Source: Saprospiraceae bacterium (GTDB taxonomy: Bacteria > Bacteroidota > Bacteroidia > Chitinophagales > Saprospiraceae). From it: a DNA stretch of 36,496 nucleotides. The translations under genes were made by a program, and so were the position numbers. Positions within the stretch are counted from its first letter, which is position 1. Every line of letters starts with the position of its first letter. The DNA is taken from assembly GCA_013002995.1 (NCBI GenBank), contig JABDLO010000203.1, positions 1 to 36,496 of the forward strand. The letters run 5' to 3'. A model generated the notes under the pieces. It ran no database searches. It was not told the DNA's origin and saw nothing but the letters and a program-made list of their open reading frames with translations. This document shows positions 26,480 to 35,800 of this stretch, in pieces.

Positions 26480-26989
26480 ATGAGTGATAAAAAACAATCC
26501 ATCCTGATCGACGACTGGAAAAATAATCGTATCCGTCAATCAGATCAGACCAAAGAATTTCTCTACAGCTTGCCGGATTTGGATCATCAGGAAGTTGGCA
26601 AGATGGTGGTAGAACAGCACGAAAAAGTTTTCTCAGAAATGGATTGCCTGGATTGTGCCAATTGCTGCAAGACCACTCCACCAATTTATACCAATAAGGA
26701 TGTAAAGCGTATTGCTGCCTTTCTAAAGACAACACCTAAGCAATTCAAGCGTCAGTATACGATAGAAGATGTTAATGGTGAATTGATTGGGATTAAAGTA
26801 CCCTGTTCTTTTTTAAATGAAGATAATACTTGCAGCATATACGAAGTCAGGCCCCTCGCATGCCGTACCTATCCTCATACGGATGATCCTGCATTTGCCG
26901 AAAGGCCTGAACTGAATTTTAATAATACCATCGTCTGTCCTGCTGCTTATCACATTGTTAAGCGATTGCGATCTAAGGTCAATGGTTGA
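26480..26989 (+). CDS. YkgJ-family cysteine-cluster protein
   Basis: A 169-residue protein with the CxxCxxCC cluster typical of YkgJ (Cys56, Cys59, Cys62, Cys63 in CLDCANCCKTTPP), followed by Cys109, Cys118, Cys128 and Cys153 in PCSFLNEDNTCSIYEVRPLA-C and the VCPAAYH end. The eight Cys probably bind zinc or an Fe-S cluster. Biochemical role is unknown. It starts 18 bases after xylA and is probably in the xyl transcript. Its stop touches that of the convergent outer-membrane protein gene. Confidence 0.85.
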   Translation: MSDKKQSILIDDWKNNRIRQSDQTKEFLYSLPDLDHQEVGKMVVEQHEKVFSEMDCLDCANCCKTTPPIYTNKDVKRIAAFLKTTPKQFKRQYTIEDVNGELIGIKVPCSFLNEDNTCSIYEVRPLACRTYPHTDDPAFAERPELNFNNTIVCPAAYHIVKRLRSKVNG

Positions 26990-28480
26990 TTAAAACTTAT
27001 ATCCTACAGTCATGACGATATTGTCTGTGTTGAAAGTATTTTCAACCAGTGGGTCACGGCTTTCATTATTCGTTACATAAGGTAAATATCCTTCTTCTCT
27101 TTCTTGATTGATGTATCCAAAGTCAAAGAAGAACGCACCGGCTCTAAGTCCCAGGCCAAGGGAGTAATTGGTGTCTGTAGCATTGCCATCTGCAGCAAAA
27201 ACAGATTGCCTCAACTGAAGCCCTCCTCTGATTCTGAAGTTCTGGTAAGCCAGTTCTGTACCCAGTCTCAGTGTGGTAGCGTTGTTTAATTCACGATCGA
27301 TCTGATTATTGAGTTCAATAGAGTATGTTCTGTCAGACGGATCACTACTATTACTGGACAGGTTAAAGCTAGCTTCTGAATAATCTCTATATTCCAGATC
27401 TGCACTAAAGAATCCTTGTATATCTCCAACCCTATAGATGGTTCCTGCACTGGCAGTGAAAGTCCAGGGTGTATTGAATCGATAGCTAAATGATCCGAAA
27501 GGAGACGCTTCAGTGAATTCTTGAACGCCATTATTATCGGTAAATCCATAAGTTAACTCTGTATTGTAATCATCTGTAACAAAGTACCAGGTTGGTGATT
27601 GTATTGAAAGTCCTAGTCTTATAATTTTGGCCGGAATAAATATAAATCCTCCTTTGAAATTGAATCCTGTAGCAGAGGTGTTTAAGTATTCAAAATATCT
27701 CAATTGATCGAAGAACTCTACTTCATTGTCTCGATCATCTTCATTATACTCTTTTACTTCTTCATAATTGAGGAAAGGAACTCCTATTCCAAATCCGATA
27801 TTGACTTTGTTTCGGTAGTTTCCTGCCCAGGTCAAGGTCAATTCATTGATAGATCCACTTTGTTCTACAATTTGATTCTTCCATACTTGCTGATCCGGAT
27901 TATTTATAAAATCAGTTTCATACAATTGATCCTCATCGAAGTCATAGATTGCTCCTGTTGAATATGCTGGAAAAGCTTCAAAATTGTCTAATTGTTCGGG
28001 TGTAAGTCCATCAGCCTGTAATGTGAATCTCTCTGTTATGGTACCAAGGGTTTTACCTTCGTAAAAGAAAGCATTATTGAAATTTGCAATCTTATTGAAC
28101 CCGATGGCAAGGTTACTAGAATACCAGTCTGAACCCACAGGTGTATGTGAGAAAACCAATCCAAGGTTTTCAAGTCCTATGTAATCTTCATTGGTTACAA
28201 AACCAGCATTGGTTCCTCTCATAATGGAAGAAGACTCCTGTAAGCGTACAGATGGAGAAATTACAAATTCTGAAGATCGATAGGTCCCCAGCCCGGCAGG
28301 GTTTATACTGATAGACCCAAAGTCACCTCCAAGTGCTCCAAATGCACCACCTGCACCTATGGTTCTCGCTGTTCCGCCAGGAGTAGTAAGTGAAAATCTT
28401 ATGGCATCAGATAAGTTCTGCCCATTCATTCCAGTTATTCCTATTACCAGCGTGGCTAAGATTGTGAATATATATTTCAT
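26990..28480 (-). CDS. OmpP1/FadL/TodX-type outer-membrane beta-barrel
   Basis: A 496-residue protein with a signal peptide ending at MNGQ (residue ~21), the N-terminal plug-like part GGTARTIGAGGAFGALGGDF with SISINPAGLGTYR, and many amphipathic beta-strands ending in the aromatic NIVMTVGYKF C-terminus, typical of barrels inserted by the BAM complex. This family in Bacteroidota takes up hydrophobic compounds or forms part of larger transporters; the substrate is unknown. A 124-base gap with a terminator separates it from the upstream gene on the same strand. Confidence 0.85.
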   Translation of the reverse strand: MKYIFTILATLVIGITGMNGQNLSDAIRFSLTTPGGTARTIGAGGAFGALGGDFGSISINPAGLGTYRSSEFVISPSVRLQESSSIMRGTNAGFVTNEDYIGLENLGLVFSHTPVGSDWYSSNLAIGFNKIANFNNAFFYEGKTLGTITERFTLQADGLTPEQLDNFEAFPAYSTGAIYDFDEDQLYETDFINNPDQQVWKNQIVEQSGSINELTLTWAGNYRNKVNIGFGIGVPFLNYEEVKEYNEDDRDNEVEFFDQLRYFEYLNTSATGFNFKGGFIFIPAKIIRLGLSIQSPTWYFVTDDYNTELTYGFTDNNGVQEFTEASPFGSFSYRFNTPWTFTASAGTIYRVGDIQGFFSADLEYRDYSEASFNLSSNSSDPSDRTYSIELNNQIDRELNNATTLRLGTELAYQNFRIRGGLQLRQSVFAADGNATDTNYSLGLGLRAGAFFFDFGYINQEREEGYLPYVTNNESRDPLVENTFNTDNIVMTVGYKF

Positions 28481-28534
28481 CTCGTCTCTGTTAAATAGTT
28501 GTTATAAGTATGACGTTCCGATCTATGTGACCGG

Positions 28535-28577
28535 TAAAAAAATGGGGATTCGGAAGAGCATTTCTTCTTATCCCCAT
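28535..28577 (-). terminator. Terminator of the low-complexity protein gene
   Basis: On the minus strand ATGGGGATA (28577-28569) pairs with ATCCCCAT (28549-28542) around a loop of about 20 bases and runs into TTTTTTT (28541-28535). It lies just after the stop at 28605 and insulates the outer-membrane protein gene. Confidence 0.75.
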
Positions 28578-28604
28578 GATATCGTAATTGCTGTAAGTCG
28601 TTGC

Positions 28605-29831
28605 TTAGTTGTTTCTTTTTCTGGATGAAGAAGATCGTGAAGTAGATTTAGAACTTGAAGATCTACTGCTGGATCTTTTCATAGAAGAAGAACTCCTGCT
28701 GCTACTGCTTTTTGATCTGTTCATAGAAGATGAACTTCTATTGCTGGATCTTGAGCTATTAATTGATCTGTTACTCCTGGAAGTATTGTTCCTCGGACTC
28801 ACTGATCTTGTTCTTGTTGTATTTCTATTTCGATTGATAGATTTACTGGTATTTCCTCTATTGATCGTTCTGGAAGAACCTCTGTTGATGGTCTTTGAAG
28901 AGCCACGATTGATTGTTCTTGATGAACCTCTGTTGATGGTTCTGGAAGAACTTCTGTCAATACTTCTTGAATTTGTAGTACCTCTATAAGTATTCTTTAC
29001 TCTTCTATCCTTATCATAAATCCTATTGGTTCTTGCAGAGTTATTAACCGCGATGTCTCCTCTTCTGTAGGACTTTGTTCCTTTAGTTGAGCTCACTGTT
29101 CCTGTTCTCTTCTCTGTAACCCTGGAAGTGATATAGTCATTGGTAGATCTAGGTGACCGGAGTCTTCCATTAACTGAGGATACAGAACTTCCACCTTTTC
29201 TGGAGCCATAATATCTTCCATTGGGATTAGAAATCCGATCATATCTGTTATAGTACCCATTGTTACTGTTGTTCCAATAACCGTTTCCGTTCCAACTATT
29301 TCCGTAATAGTTGTTGGTGTAGAAGATATTGTTTCCATAACCCCAGCTAGGTCCCCAGGCGTTCCATCTGTTCCAGCTATTCCATCCCCAGTTGTTCCCC
29401 CAGGATGATCCCCATCCCCAGTTATTCCACCTATTCCAACGATTCCATCTATTGAAGCCCCAAGGACTTCCAAAATTGATGTTAATGGCAAATGCCGAAC
29501 CTCCATAAAATGGACTATAAAAAGGATCATAACCCCACGTATTCCAACCATTGCTCAGGTAGCAAGTAGAAAAGTAATCAATGTGCCTTGCCGGTCTCCT
29601 GAACCTGTTGATCCTGGTGGCATAGTCATAATCATCATAATAATAGTCATCCTCGTAGTTGTACTCGTCAACATCATAGTATCCATCATCATCAACGTAT
29701 TCACTTTCCTGGGTGAACTGTTGGTCTCTGTCCGGATCATAGTACAAGTCGTCAAACTGTGCACTTATGGTTGCCTGACTGAGGAAGGCAGCAATGATTA
29801 GAGTTAATAATGTGTTTAATTTAAGTTTCAT
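28605..29831 (-). CDS. Exported low-complexity protein (acidic-Tyr, Trp/Asn/Gly and Arg/Ser blocks)
   Basis: A 408-residue protein of unknown family. Residues 1-24 are a signal peptide (MKLKLNTLLTLIIAAFLSQA). Residues 25-70 are very rich in Asp, Glu and Tyr. Residues 113-200 are made of Trp/Asn/Gly/Arg turns such as RWNRWNRWNNWGWGSSWGNN. Residues 206-408 are Arg/Ser/Thr/Asn-rich and strongly basic. A tandem octapeptide, SSRTINRG, repeats four to five times at 289-327 (DNA 28851-28967). The polar charge split (acidic front, basic tail) and lack of hydrophobic core point to a disordered, perhaps condensing or matrix-like exported protein. It is divergent from proS. Confidence 0.7.
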   Translation of the reverse strand: MKLKLNTLLTLIIAAFLSQATISAQFDDLYYDPDRDQQFTQESEYVDDDGYYDVDEYNYEDDYYYDDYDYATRINRFRRPARHIDYFSTCYLSNGWNTWGYDPFYSPFYGGSAFAININFGSPWGFNRWNRWNRWNNWGWGSSWGNNWGWNSWNRWNAWGPSWGYGNNIFYTNNYYGNSWNGNGYWNNSNNGYYNRYDRISNPNGRYYGSRKGGSSVSSVNGRLRSPRSTNDYITSRVTEKRTGTVSSTKGTKSYRRGDIAVNNSARTNRIYDKDRRVKNTYRGTTNSRSIDRSSSRTINRGSSRTINRGSSKTINRGSSRTINRGNTSKSINRNRNTTRTRSVSPRNNTSRSNRSINSSRSSNRSSSSMNRSKSSSSRSSSSMKRSSSRSSSSKSTSRSSSSRKRNN

Positions 29832-29886
29832 CTTACGTGGTTGTTTATATCTCCAGTAATATTTGTGACTCTCTTATTACTGTCAA

Positions 29887-29906
29887 TTGCAATTTATTAC
29901 TTTTGC
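29887..29906 (+). promoter_or_regulatory. Promoter candidate for proS
   Basis: TTG (29887-29889), 8 bases, TACTTTTGC (29898-29906), then GACGATT. The block is nearly the same as that upstream of the protease gene (20413-20432). It is about 150 bases before the ATG at 30052, leaving a long leader with no clear hairpin. Confidence 0.45.
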
Positions 29907-30051
29907 GACGATTATTTAGTTAATACGGTATTAAAGTACCAAATCGTCTTGTTAAATAAGTATTAATGCGATTCTTTAATAACATTGTTCACTAATAGAT
30001 ACACACAATAAGAGGCTTAAGTTTCTTTTTAAATATTCTTTAACAACGGAG

Positions 30052-31518
30052 ATGAGTAAGGAAATAACCAGTAGATCAGAGAATTATTCACAATGGTACC
30101 TGGACATTGTACAGAAAGCCGGCTTGGCTGATAATTCAGCAGTACGCGGATGTATGGTCATCAAGCCATATGGATATGCCATATGGGAAAAAATAAAAGC
30201 TGAAATGGACCGTAGATTTAAGGAAACGGGACATGTAAATGCATACTTTCCTCTTTTTATACCCAAGAGTTTTTTGAGTAGGGAAGCAAAGCACGTTGAA
30301 GGTTTTGCCAAAGAATGTGCAGTTGTTACCCATCACAGGTTGATGAACGACCCTAATGGTGATGGGGTGGTGGTTGATCCGAGTGCCAAGCTTGAAGAGG
30401 AATTGATAGTGAGGCCTACGTCTGAAACAATCATTTGGAATACCTATAGGGATTGGATTCAATCTTACAGAGACCTTCCATTACTCATCAATCAATGGGC
30501 CAATATCGTCAGATGGGAAATGCGTACCCGACCATTCCTGAGGACTACCGAATTTTTATGGCAGGAAGGGCATACTGCTCATGCTACGAAAGAAGAGGCA
30601 ATGGAAGAGGCACATAAAATACATGAGGTTTACACTAGAGTATGTGAAGATGTCATAGGAATGCCTGTGATCAAAGGAGCTAAGACCGAAAATGAAAGAT
30701 TTGCAGGAGCTGATGAGACCTATACCATTGAGGCATTGATGCAGGATGGCAGAGCACTACAGGCAGGTACGAGTCATTTTCTGGGACAGAATTTTGCTAA
30801 AGCTTTTGATGTGAAGTTCCTAAACCAGAACAATAAGGAGGAATATGTTTGGGCCACCTCATGGGGTGCCACCACAAGGCTTGTGGGAGGATTGATCATG
30901 ACCCATTCTGATGATAGTGGCCTGGTATTGCCGCCAGCATTGGCACCTATCCAGGTTGTCATTGTTCCTATCCCTAAACCGCTTCCTGAAATCATAGAGA
31001 AAGCTGAAGAAATTGAAGCAGCCTTAACGGCAAAGGGAGTCTCAGTCAAAATAGATCTGGATGCCAAGAAGCGCCCAGGGTTTAAGTTTGCTGAATACGA
31101 AATGAAAGGAGTTCCAATCAGAATAGGATTGGGTAAAAGAGATCTGGCTAGTGGTCAGATTGAAGTGGCACGAAGAGATACCAAAGAGAAAAACCTCATT
31201 CCATCTGAAGGAAGTATAGAATATATTGTAAACCTCCTGGATGAAATACAGAATAATTTATTCAAAAGGGCTAAAAAATTCAGAGATGATCACATTACAA
31301 AGGTTGATTCATTTGATGAATTTAAGGAAGTGCTTGAAGGTAAAGGTGGATTTATATCTGCTCATTGGGATGGAACTGTAGAAACAGAGTTAAAGATAAA
31401 GGAACTGACCAAAGCAACGATCCGTTGTATCCCCAATGATAAGGTGGATGAAGCAGGTCAATGTATCCTGACCGGAAAGCCATCACCTTACAGGGTATTA
31501 TTTGCAAAGGCATATTAA
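30052..31518 (+). CDS. proS: Prolyl-tRNA synthetase, eukaryote/archaea-like type
   Basis: A 488-residue class II aminoacyl-tRNA synthetase that charges tRNA-Pro. Class II motifs are present: motif 2 region [20 protein letters not shown] (with motif 1 upstream in [16 protein letters not shown]), and motif 3 in [20 protein letters not shown]. The proline pocket [10 protein letters not shown] is intact. The bacterial INS editing domain is absent; instead there is the anticodon-binding domain ([11 protein letters not shown]) and the ProRS-C zinc-like end ([20 protein letters not shown]), ending in Tyr, as in the type 3 enzymes common in Bacteroidota. Expected length for this type. Confidence 0.96.
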   Translation: MSKEITSRSENYSQWYLDIVQKAGLADNSAVRGCMVIKPYGYAIWEKIKAEMDRRFKETGHVNAYFPLFIPKSFLSREAKHVEGFAKECAVVTHHRLMNDPNGDGVVVDPSAKLEEELIVRPTSETIIWNTYRDWIQSYRDLPLLINQWANIVRWEMRTRPFLRTTEFLWQEGHTAHATKEEAMEEAHKIHEVYTRVCEDVIGMPVIKGAKTENERFAGADETYTIEALMQDGRALQAGTSHFLGQNFAKAFDVKFLNQNNKEEYVWATSWGATTRLVGGLIMTHSDDSGLVLPPALAPIQVVIVPIPKPLPEIIEKAEEIEAALTAKGVSVKIDLDAKKRPGFKFAEYEMKGVPIRIGLGKRDLASGQIEVARRDTKEKNLIPSEGSIEYIVNLLDEIQNNLFKRAKKFRDDHITKVDSFDEFKEVLEGKGGFISAHWDGTVETELKIKELTKATIRCIPNDKVDEAGQCILTGKPSPYRVLFAKAY

Positions 31519-31521
31519 TTA

Positions 31522-31556
31522 GAAGTAGGAAGTAAGAAGTAAGAGGTGAGAAGTTT
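31522..31556. repeat. Heptanucleotide tandem repeat, GAAGTAA type
   Basis: Five consecutive 7-base units follow the proS stop: GAAGTAG, GAAGTAA, GAAGTAA, GAGGTGA, GAAGTTT. It is intergenic and has no coding frame. Confidence 0.8.
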
Positions 31557-31622
31557 TTTAAAAAAGAGAATTATTAAATAATACAATCACTTTATTAATT
31601 ATTTATTGCAGGAGTTGAATAT

Positions 31623-31678
31623 AAAACCCAAAACCCAAAACCCATAATCTAAAATCTATAATCTATAATCTAAATTCA
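31623..31678. repeat. Second heptanucleotide tandem repeat, AAAACCC / ATAATCT type
   Basis: Three AAAACCC units (31623-31643) pass without a break into ATAATCT, AAAATCT, ATAATCT, ATAATCT and a decayed AAATTCA (31644-31678), giving eight units in the same 7-base phase, ending just before the start at 31683. It may place spacing-sensitive DNA in the promoter or ribosome-binding area of the DUF3127 gene. Confidence 0.8.
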
Positions 31679-31682
31679 TAGC

Positions 31683-32069
31683 ATGTCATTTGAGATTGAA
31701 GGAAAACTGCACAAGATATTCGACACAGAAAGCAAGACAGAAACATTTCAGACCAGGGAATTTGTAATTGTAACAGATGGGGTTTATCCTCAATTTGTCA
31801 AGTTTCAATTAACACAGGATCGATGTGGTATCATTGACGGTTACAATGAAGAAGAAAAAGTAAAGGTTTACTTTGATTTAAGAGGAAGGGAATGGAATGA
31901 GAAGTACTTTACAAACCTCAATGCCTGGAAAATAGAAAGACCGGCTGCCCCGGCAGAATCTGCGGCGCCTGTAGACCAGACCGCCAATAAATCAGGTAAA
32001 GATCCGTTTGATTTTCCAGTGGAAGAACCTAAGACACTGGAAAATGACTATGATGACCTTCCGTTTTAA
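31683..32069 (+). CDS. DUF3127 protein with SSB-like C-terminal tip
   Basis: A 128-residue DUF3127 protein. Residues 1-85 form a compact beta domain (SFEIEGKLHKIFDTE, REFVIVT, GREWNEKYFTNLNAWKIE) with the look of an OB fold. A Pro/Ala linker (86-104) and an acidic tail follow, ending NDYDDLPF. That end is close to the DDDIPF tip of bacterial single-stranded DNA-binding proteins, which recruits partner enzymes. A role in DNA binding is inference; the family is officially of unknown function. It overlaps the next gene by 17 bases. Confidence 0.8.
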   Translation: MSFEIEGKLHKIFDTESKTETFQTREFVIVTDGVYPQFVKFQLTQDRCGIIDGYNEEEKVKVYFDLRGREWNEKYFTNLNAWKIERPAAPAESAAPVDQTANKSGKDPFDFPVEEPKTLENDYDDLPF

Positions 32070-32610
32070 GAAACATCTGTCCATTATAATTCTATTATTT
32101 TCTCTGTCGACCGTGGTTGGTCAGAGCATCTATGGATTAAGCACGGAGTGGAACGATTCATTTAGAGAGTGGATCATCTATGGTGAAGATGAGGATCAGG
32201 ACGGAACGCTCGACATGAGATGGCCATTAAGGAATGACTGGACGGAGTGGGACTGGGACTTTGCTGATATCAGAGGAGAATTTTACATGAGACGCCCTAC
32301 AGATCCAGAAGCATGGGAAGGAAGTGGTGATGGAGTCATAGTAGAAGGACGCACCATATGGCCCGGGGATCGTGGTAAATGGGTGATTGTTTCAGGAGAA
32401 TTGAGAATTGAGATAAGAACGAGGTATACCAATATTGCGGATGAATGGATTGTAGATGACAGGAAGTATGGGAAGTTGAGAATGTATACAGACTGGGAGG
32501 GCGATCCCAGAGATTGGATCATAGAAGACGAGCTTTCTGACGACGTTCATGTGGTGGTGAAGCTATTTATGATTCATATTGCCCTGATGCAGAGCATTCC
32601 TAAGATTTAA
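32053..32610 (+). CDS. Exported Trp-repeat protein of unknown function
   Basis: A 185-residue protein with a signal peptide (MTFRFKKHLSIIILLFSLST, cleavage near VVGQ). ATG at 32053 is preferred over ATGs at 32044 and 32050 because it gives the best signal peptide; all overlap the end of the DUF3127 gene. The mature part has Trp at 40, 66, 88, 110, 132 and 155, a step of 22-26 residues, each in a context W-x-(I/V)-x followed by an acidic turn (EWIIYGED, KWVIVSG, EWIVDDRK, DWIIEDE). It looks like a short beta-hairpin repeat rich in Asp/Glu and Trp. No enzyme motif is seen. Location: periplasm or surface. Confidence 0.75.
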   Translation: MTFRFKKHLSIIILLFSLSTVVGQSIYGLSTEWNDSFREWIIYGEDEDQDGTLDMRWPLRNDWTEWDWDFADIRGEFYMRRPTDPEAWEGSGDGVIVEGRTIWPGDRGKWVIVSGELRIEIRTRYTNIADEWIVDDRKYGKLRMYTDWEGDPRDWIIEDELSDDVHVVVKLFMIHIALMQSIPKI

Positions 32611-32641
32611 GATTCAAATTCTATTTGTTTTAATGCCCTAA

Positions 32642-32662
32642 AATTGAAATTTTATTTCAATT
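32642..32662 (+). terminator. Weak hairpin after the Trp-repeat gene
   Basis: AATTGAAAT (32642-32650), three T, then ATTTCAATT (32654-32662) make a 9-base palindrome 32 bases after the stop. It is AT-only apart from one G-C pair, so termination is uncertain. Confidence 0.35.
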
Positions 32663-32739
32663 ATTTCAGTCTAATTTATTTTAATTTTTCTGATTCAGTA
32701 ATTAATAAAATATGGATCAAAAAACCGAAAATTAAAACA

Positions 32740-32775
32740 GGAATCCGTAATTAATTTATTATATTAAAGGATTCC
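32740..32775. repeat. Inverted repeat GGAATCC / GGATTCC in the leader of the giant protein gene
   Basis: GGAATCC (32740-32746) and GGATTCC (32769-32775) are exact 7-base inverted arms with a 22-base AT-rich spacer. Together with the next inverted repeat they fill the 88 bases before the start codon. Confidence 0.5.
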
Positions 32776-32784
32776 GATCTAAGC

Positions 32785-32828
32785 GGTTTCAGTCAATTAT
32801 TAAATGACTTAATTAATATGCTGAAACC
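32785..32828 (+). promoter_or_regulatory. Inverted repeat abutting the start codon of the giant protein
   Basis: GGTTTCAG (32785-32792) is complementary to CTGAAACC (32821-32828), whose last base touches the ATG at 32829. In mRNA a stem with a 28-base loop would end exactly at the start codon, which could control translation; in DNA it could be an operator. Confidence 0.45.
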
Positions 32829-35800
32829 ATGAACAAAACAGTCCTATTAGTACTTGCTATCACCCTATTGTGTACATCTATCCTATTTTCTCAAACCACT
32901 TTTTATGTAGATGCTTCTGCTACTGGAGCCAATAATGGAAGCTCCTGGACAGATGCATTTATGGACCTGTACGATGGACTTTCTGCTGCGGTGGCAGGTG
33001 ATGAAGTGTGGGTGGCTCAAGGGACCTATGTTCCGGCAGAAGATCCCTTTGGTTCTACTACTCCAACAGATTCCCGAGACAAGACTTTTTTAGTACCGGA
33101 CGGAGTAGCTTTCTATGGAAGTTTTGCAGGTACCGAAAGCACCATTGGAGAGCGGGATATTCCTTCCAATCCTACTATACTCAGTGGTGATCTTTCTATT
33201 ACAGGCGATAACTCGGACAATGCCTATCATGTATTATTGGTATCTGGTCCTACAGGCTCGAGTAATGGTGTGACGATTGATGGTTTTATCATTAAGGATG
33301 GTAATGCCAATGGTACAAGCAATATTACTGTCAATGGAAACATAATTAGTAGATCGTACGGCGGAGGTATGTACATTGTGACGAAAGGATCATCAGCTGT
33401 TAATAGGATATATAAAAACACAATAAATGCCAATGTTGCAAATTATTATGCAGGGCTTTATTTAAGTGCAGGAGATGCTTCTTTAAATACCTTAATTGAT
33501 AATAACATAAGCAGTAATTCTGCATTTTTTGATGGCGGAGGACTTTATTTTAATGGTGTCGATGCTTCAAGTAATCGCCTAAGCGATAACGACATCAGTA
33601 ACAATACAGCCAGTGAACGTTATGGGGGAATTCATATGAATGTGAGTGATGCTGGCACCAATGTAGTAGGTAATAATATTATCGATGGTAACTCAGCATC
33701 TGATATTGGAGGTTTGTATTTTGTTGGAAATTATGCCTCAACCAATTCATTTATCAACAATGTCATTAGTGGCAATTCAGCACCAAATTATTCTGGAATG
33801 TATCTAAGTGGCTTCTTTCCTACCATTAATAACGTAATTAATAATACAATTAGTGGTAATACTGCTACCTTTGGTAGCACAATTTATCTCGCTACCGGTC
33901 AATTTACTTTTTCGAATAATATAGTTTGGGACAATGTAGTGGCAGCAAATCAGATACAATTAGGTGCTGCCACAGTAGATATAAATAATTCCATTATTGA
34001 AGGAGGATGGTCAAGTTGTAATAATTGTCCGGGTATAACGGGAACCGGGGATGTAGATCCGTTATTCCTTAATGACAGTGATTTGGACGGGTCGGATAAT
34101 ATATTCCGTACTGCGGATGATGGTCTTTCTTTAAAGCCATGCGGTCCTGCTGTCGAGGCCGGGACATCTGCAAGTGCACCTTCAGAGGATATCACAGGCT
34201 ACACCAGAACAGGCAATCCGGATATAGGTGCTTACGAATTCTTAGGTGATCAATGTGCCACCTACTATGTCAATCATGCAGCCACCGGACTCAATGACGG
34301 TACTTCTTGGGTAGATGCATATACAGATTTACAAATGGCATTGAGTCTTGCTACATGGGGTGACACTATTTGGGTAGCAATGGGTACCTACTTTCCATCT
34401 TTAGATCCGCTTGGGAATGCGACACCTTTAGATTCGCGGGATAAAACCTTTCTAATTAATGATGGTGTTCAAATTTATGGTGGGTTTAATGGGACAGAGA
34501 CCAGTTTAGGTGCAAGGAATATCTTTTCAAATTCCACGATATTGAGTGGAGACCTTGGAACTTTAAGTGTTATTTCTGACAATGCTTATCATGTTGTATT
34601 GGCTGTCGGAGCATCTGGCTCAAGTGCAGGTGTCACACTGGACGGGTTTACAATAACTGCAGGAAATGCAAATGGAAGTGGTACCATTCCTGTAAATGGG
34701 CAGACAATTGGCAGGAACAATGGTGGAGGAATTTATATGATCTTAACGGGTTCGTCAGCAGTAAATACAATCAAAAATAATACGATTACTGAAAATATAG
34801 CTTCACAATGGTATGGAGGGCTGTATTTGAAAGGAGACGATGCGATTAATAAAGTGGATTATAATAGTATAATTAATAATTCTGCTCATTCTTCAGGAGG
34901 CATGCTTTTATTGGCCAATAATGCCACGAACCAGGTGAGTAATAATATTGTTGAAAGCAATTCTGCTATTGGTTGGGTTGGAGGAATGCGACTTATTATT
35001 AATTCTTCAACAAACCATGTAAGTCACAATATCATAACCGGCAATTCATCCTCCAACACTACAGGAGGAAGAGGTGGAGGGATATATATACAGGCTGATA
35101 ACTCTATTATCAATACAGTGAGTTATAATAAGATAAGCGGTAATACAGCATTTGAGTATGCGGGTATGACTTTTTATGGAGAAAATGCCATGAATGAGTT
35201 GACCTATAATACTATTAGCGATAATTCAGCTACAGAAAGTATTGGAGGATTGTATTTTCATGGAGGGTCGGCACAAAATAATATGGTCAGTAACAACTCT
35301 ATTTTTGACAATTCTGCTCTAGTTACTGGCGGCATGTATTTTTATTGTGGCATGACTCAAAATAGCACTTTAAGTAATAATATATTTAGTGGTAACACTG
35401 CAGAATTTGATGCTTCTTTAAAAATAAGAGGAGACGTTTCAACTACTACTAAAATAATAAATAATACCATCATTAACAACATCGCAAATGTTGGATTTGT
35501 TGGAGGAATTCAACTTGACTATGGAACACACACAATCAATAATAACATCTTGTGGAATAATACAGGATATCAGATTTATTCCACTCACGGAGCAACAGCA
35601 ATCGTTGGTAATTCCATAATTGAAGGTGGATGGGCAGGATGCATCAACTGTCCTGGAGGACTGGGTGATGGTCATATTGATCCTCTTATTGTAAATGGTA
35701 GTGATATAGATGGGCCTGATGATTTACACAGAACCGCAGATGATGGACTGACCGTAAGATCATGCAGTCCAGCTATTGATGCCGGAACAACTTCTGATGC

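Noticed and set aside
28609-28989. Long plus-strand open frame rich in Leu/Glu/Asp opposite the low-complexity protein
   Set aside because: It is the antisense reading of Ser/Arg-rich codons of the minus-strand gene; composition is an artefact and there is no start context.
31522-31678. Possible CRISPR array
   Set aside because: Units are only seven bases with no spacers and no cas genes nearby.
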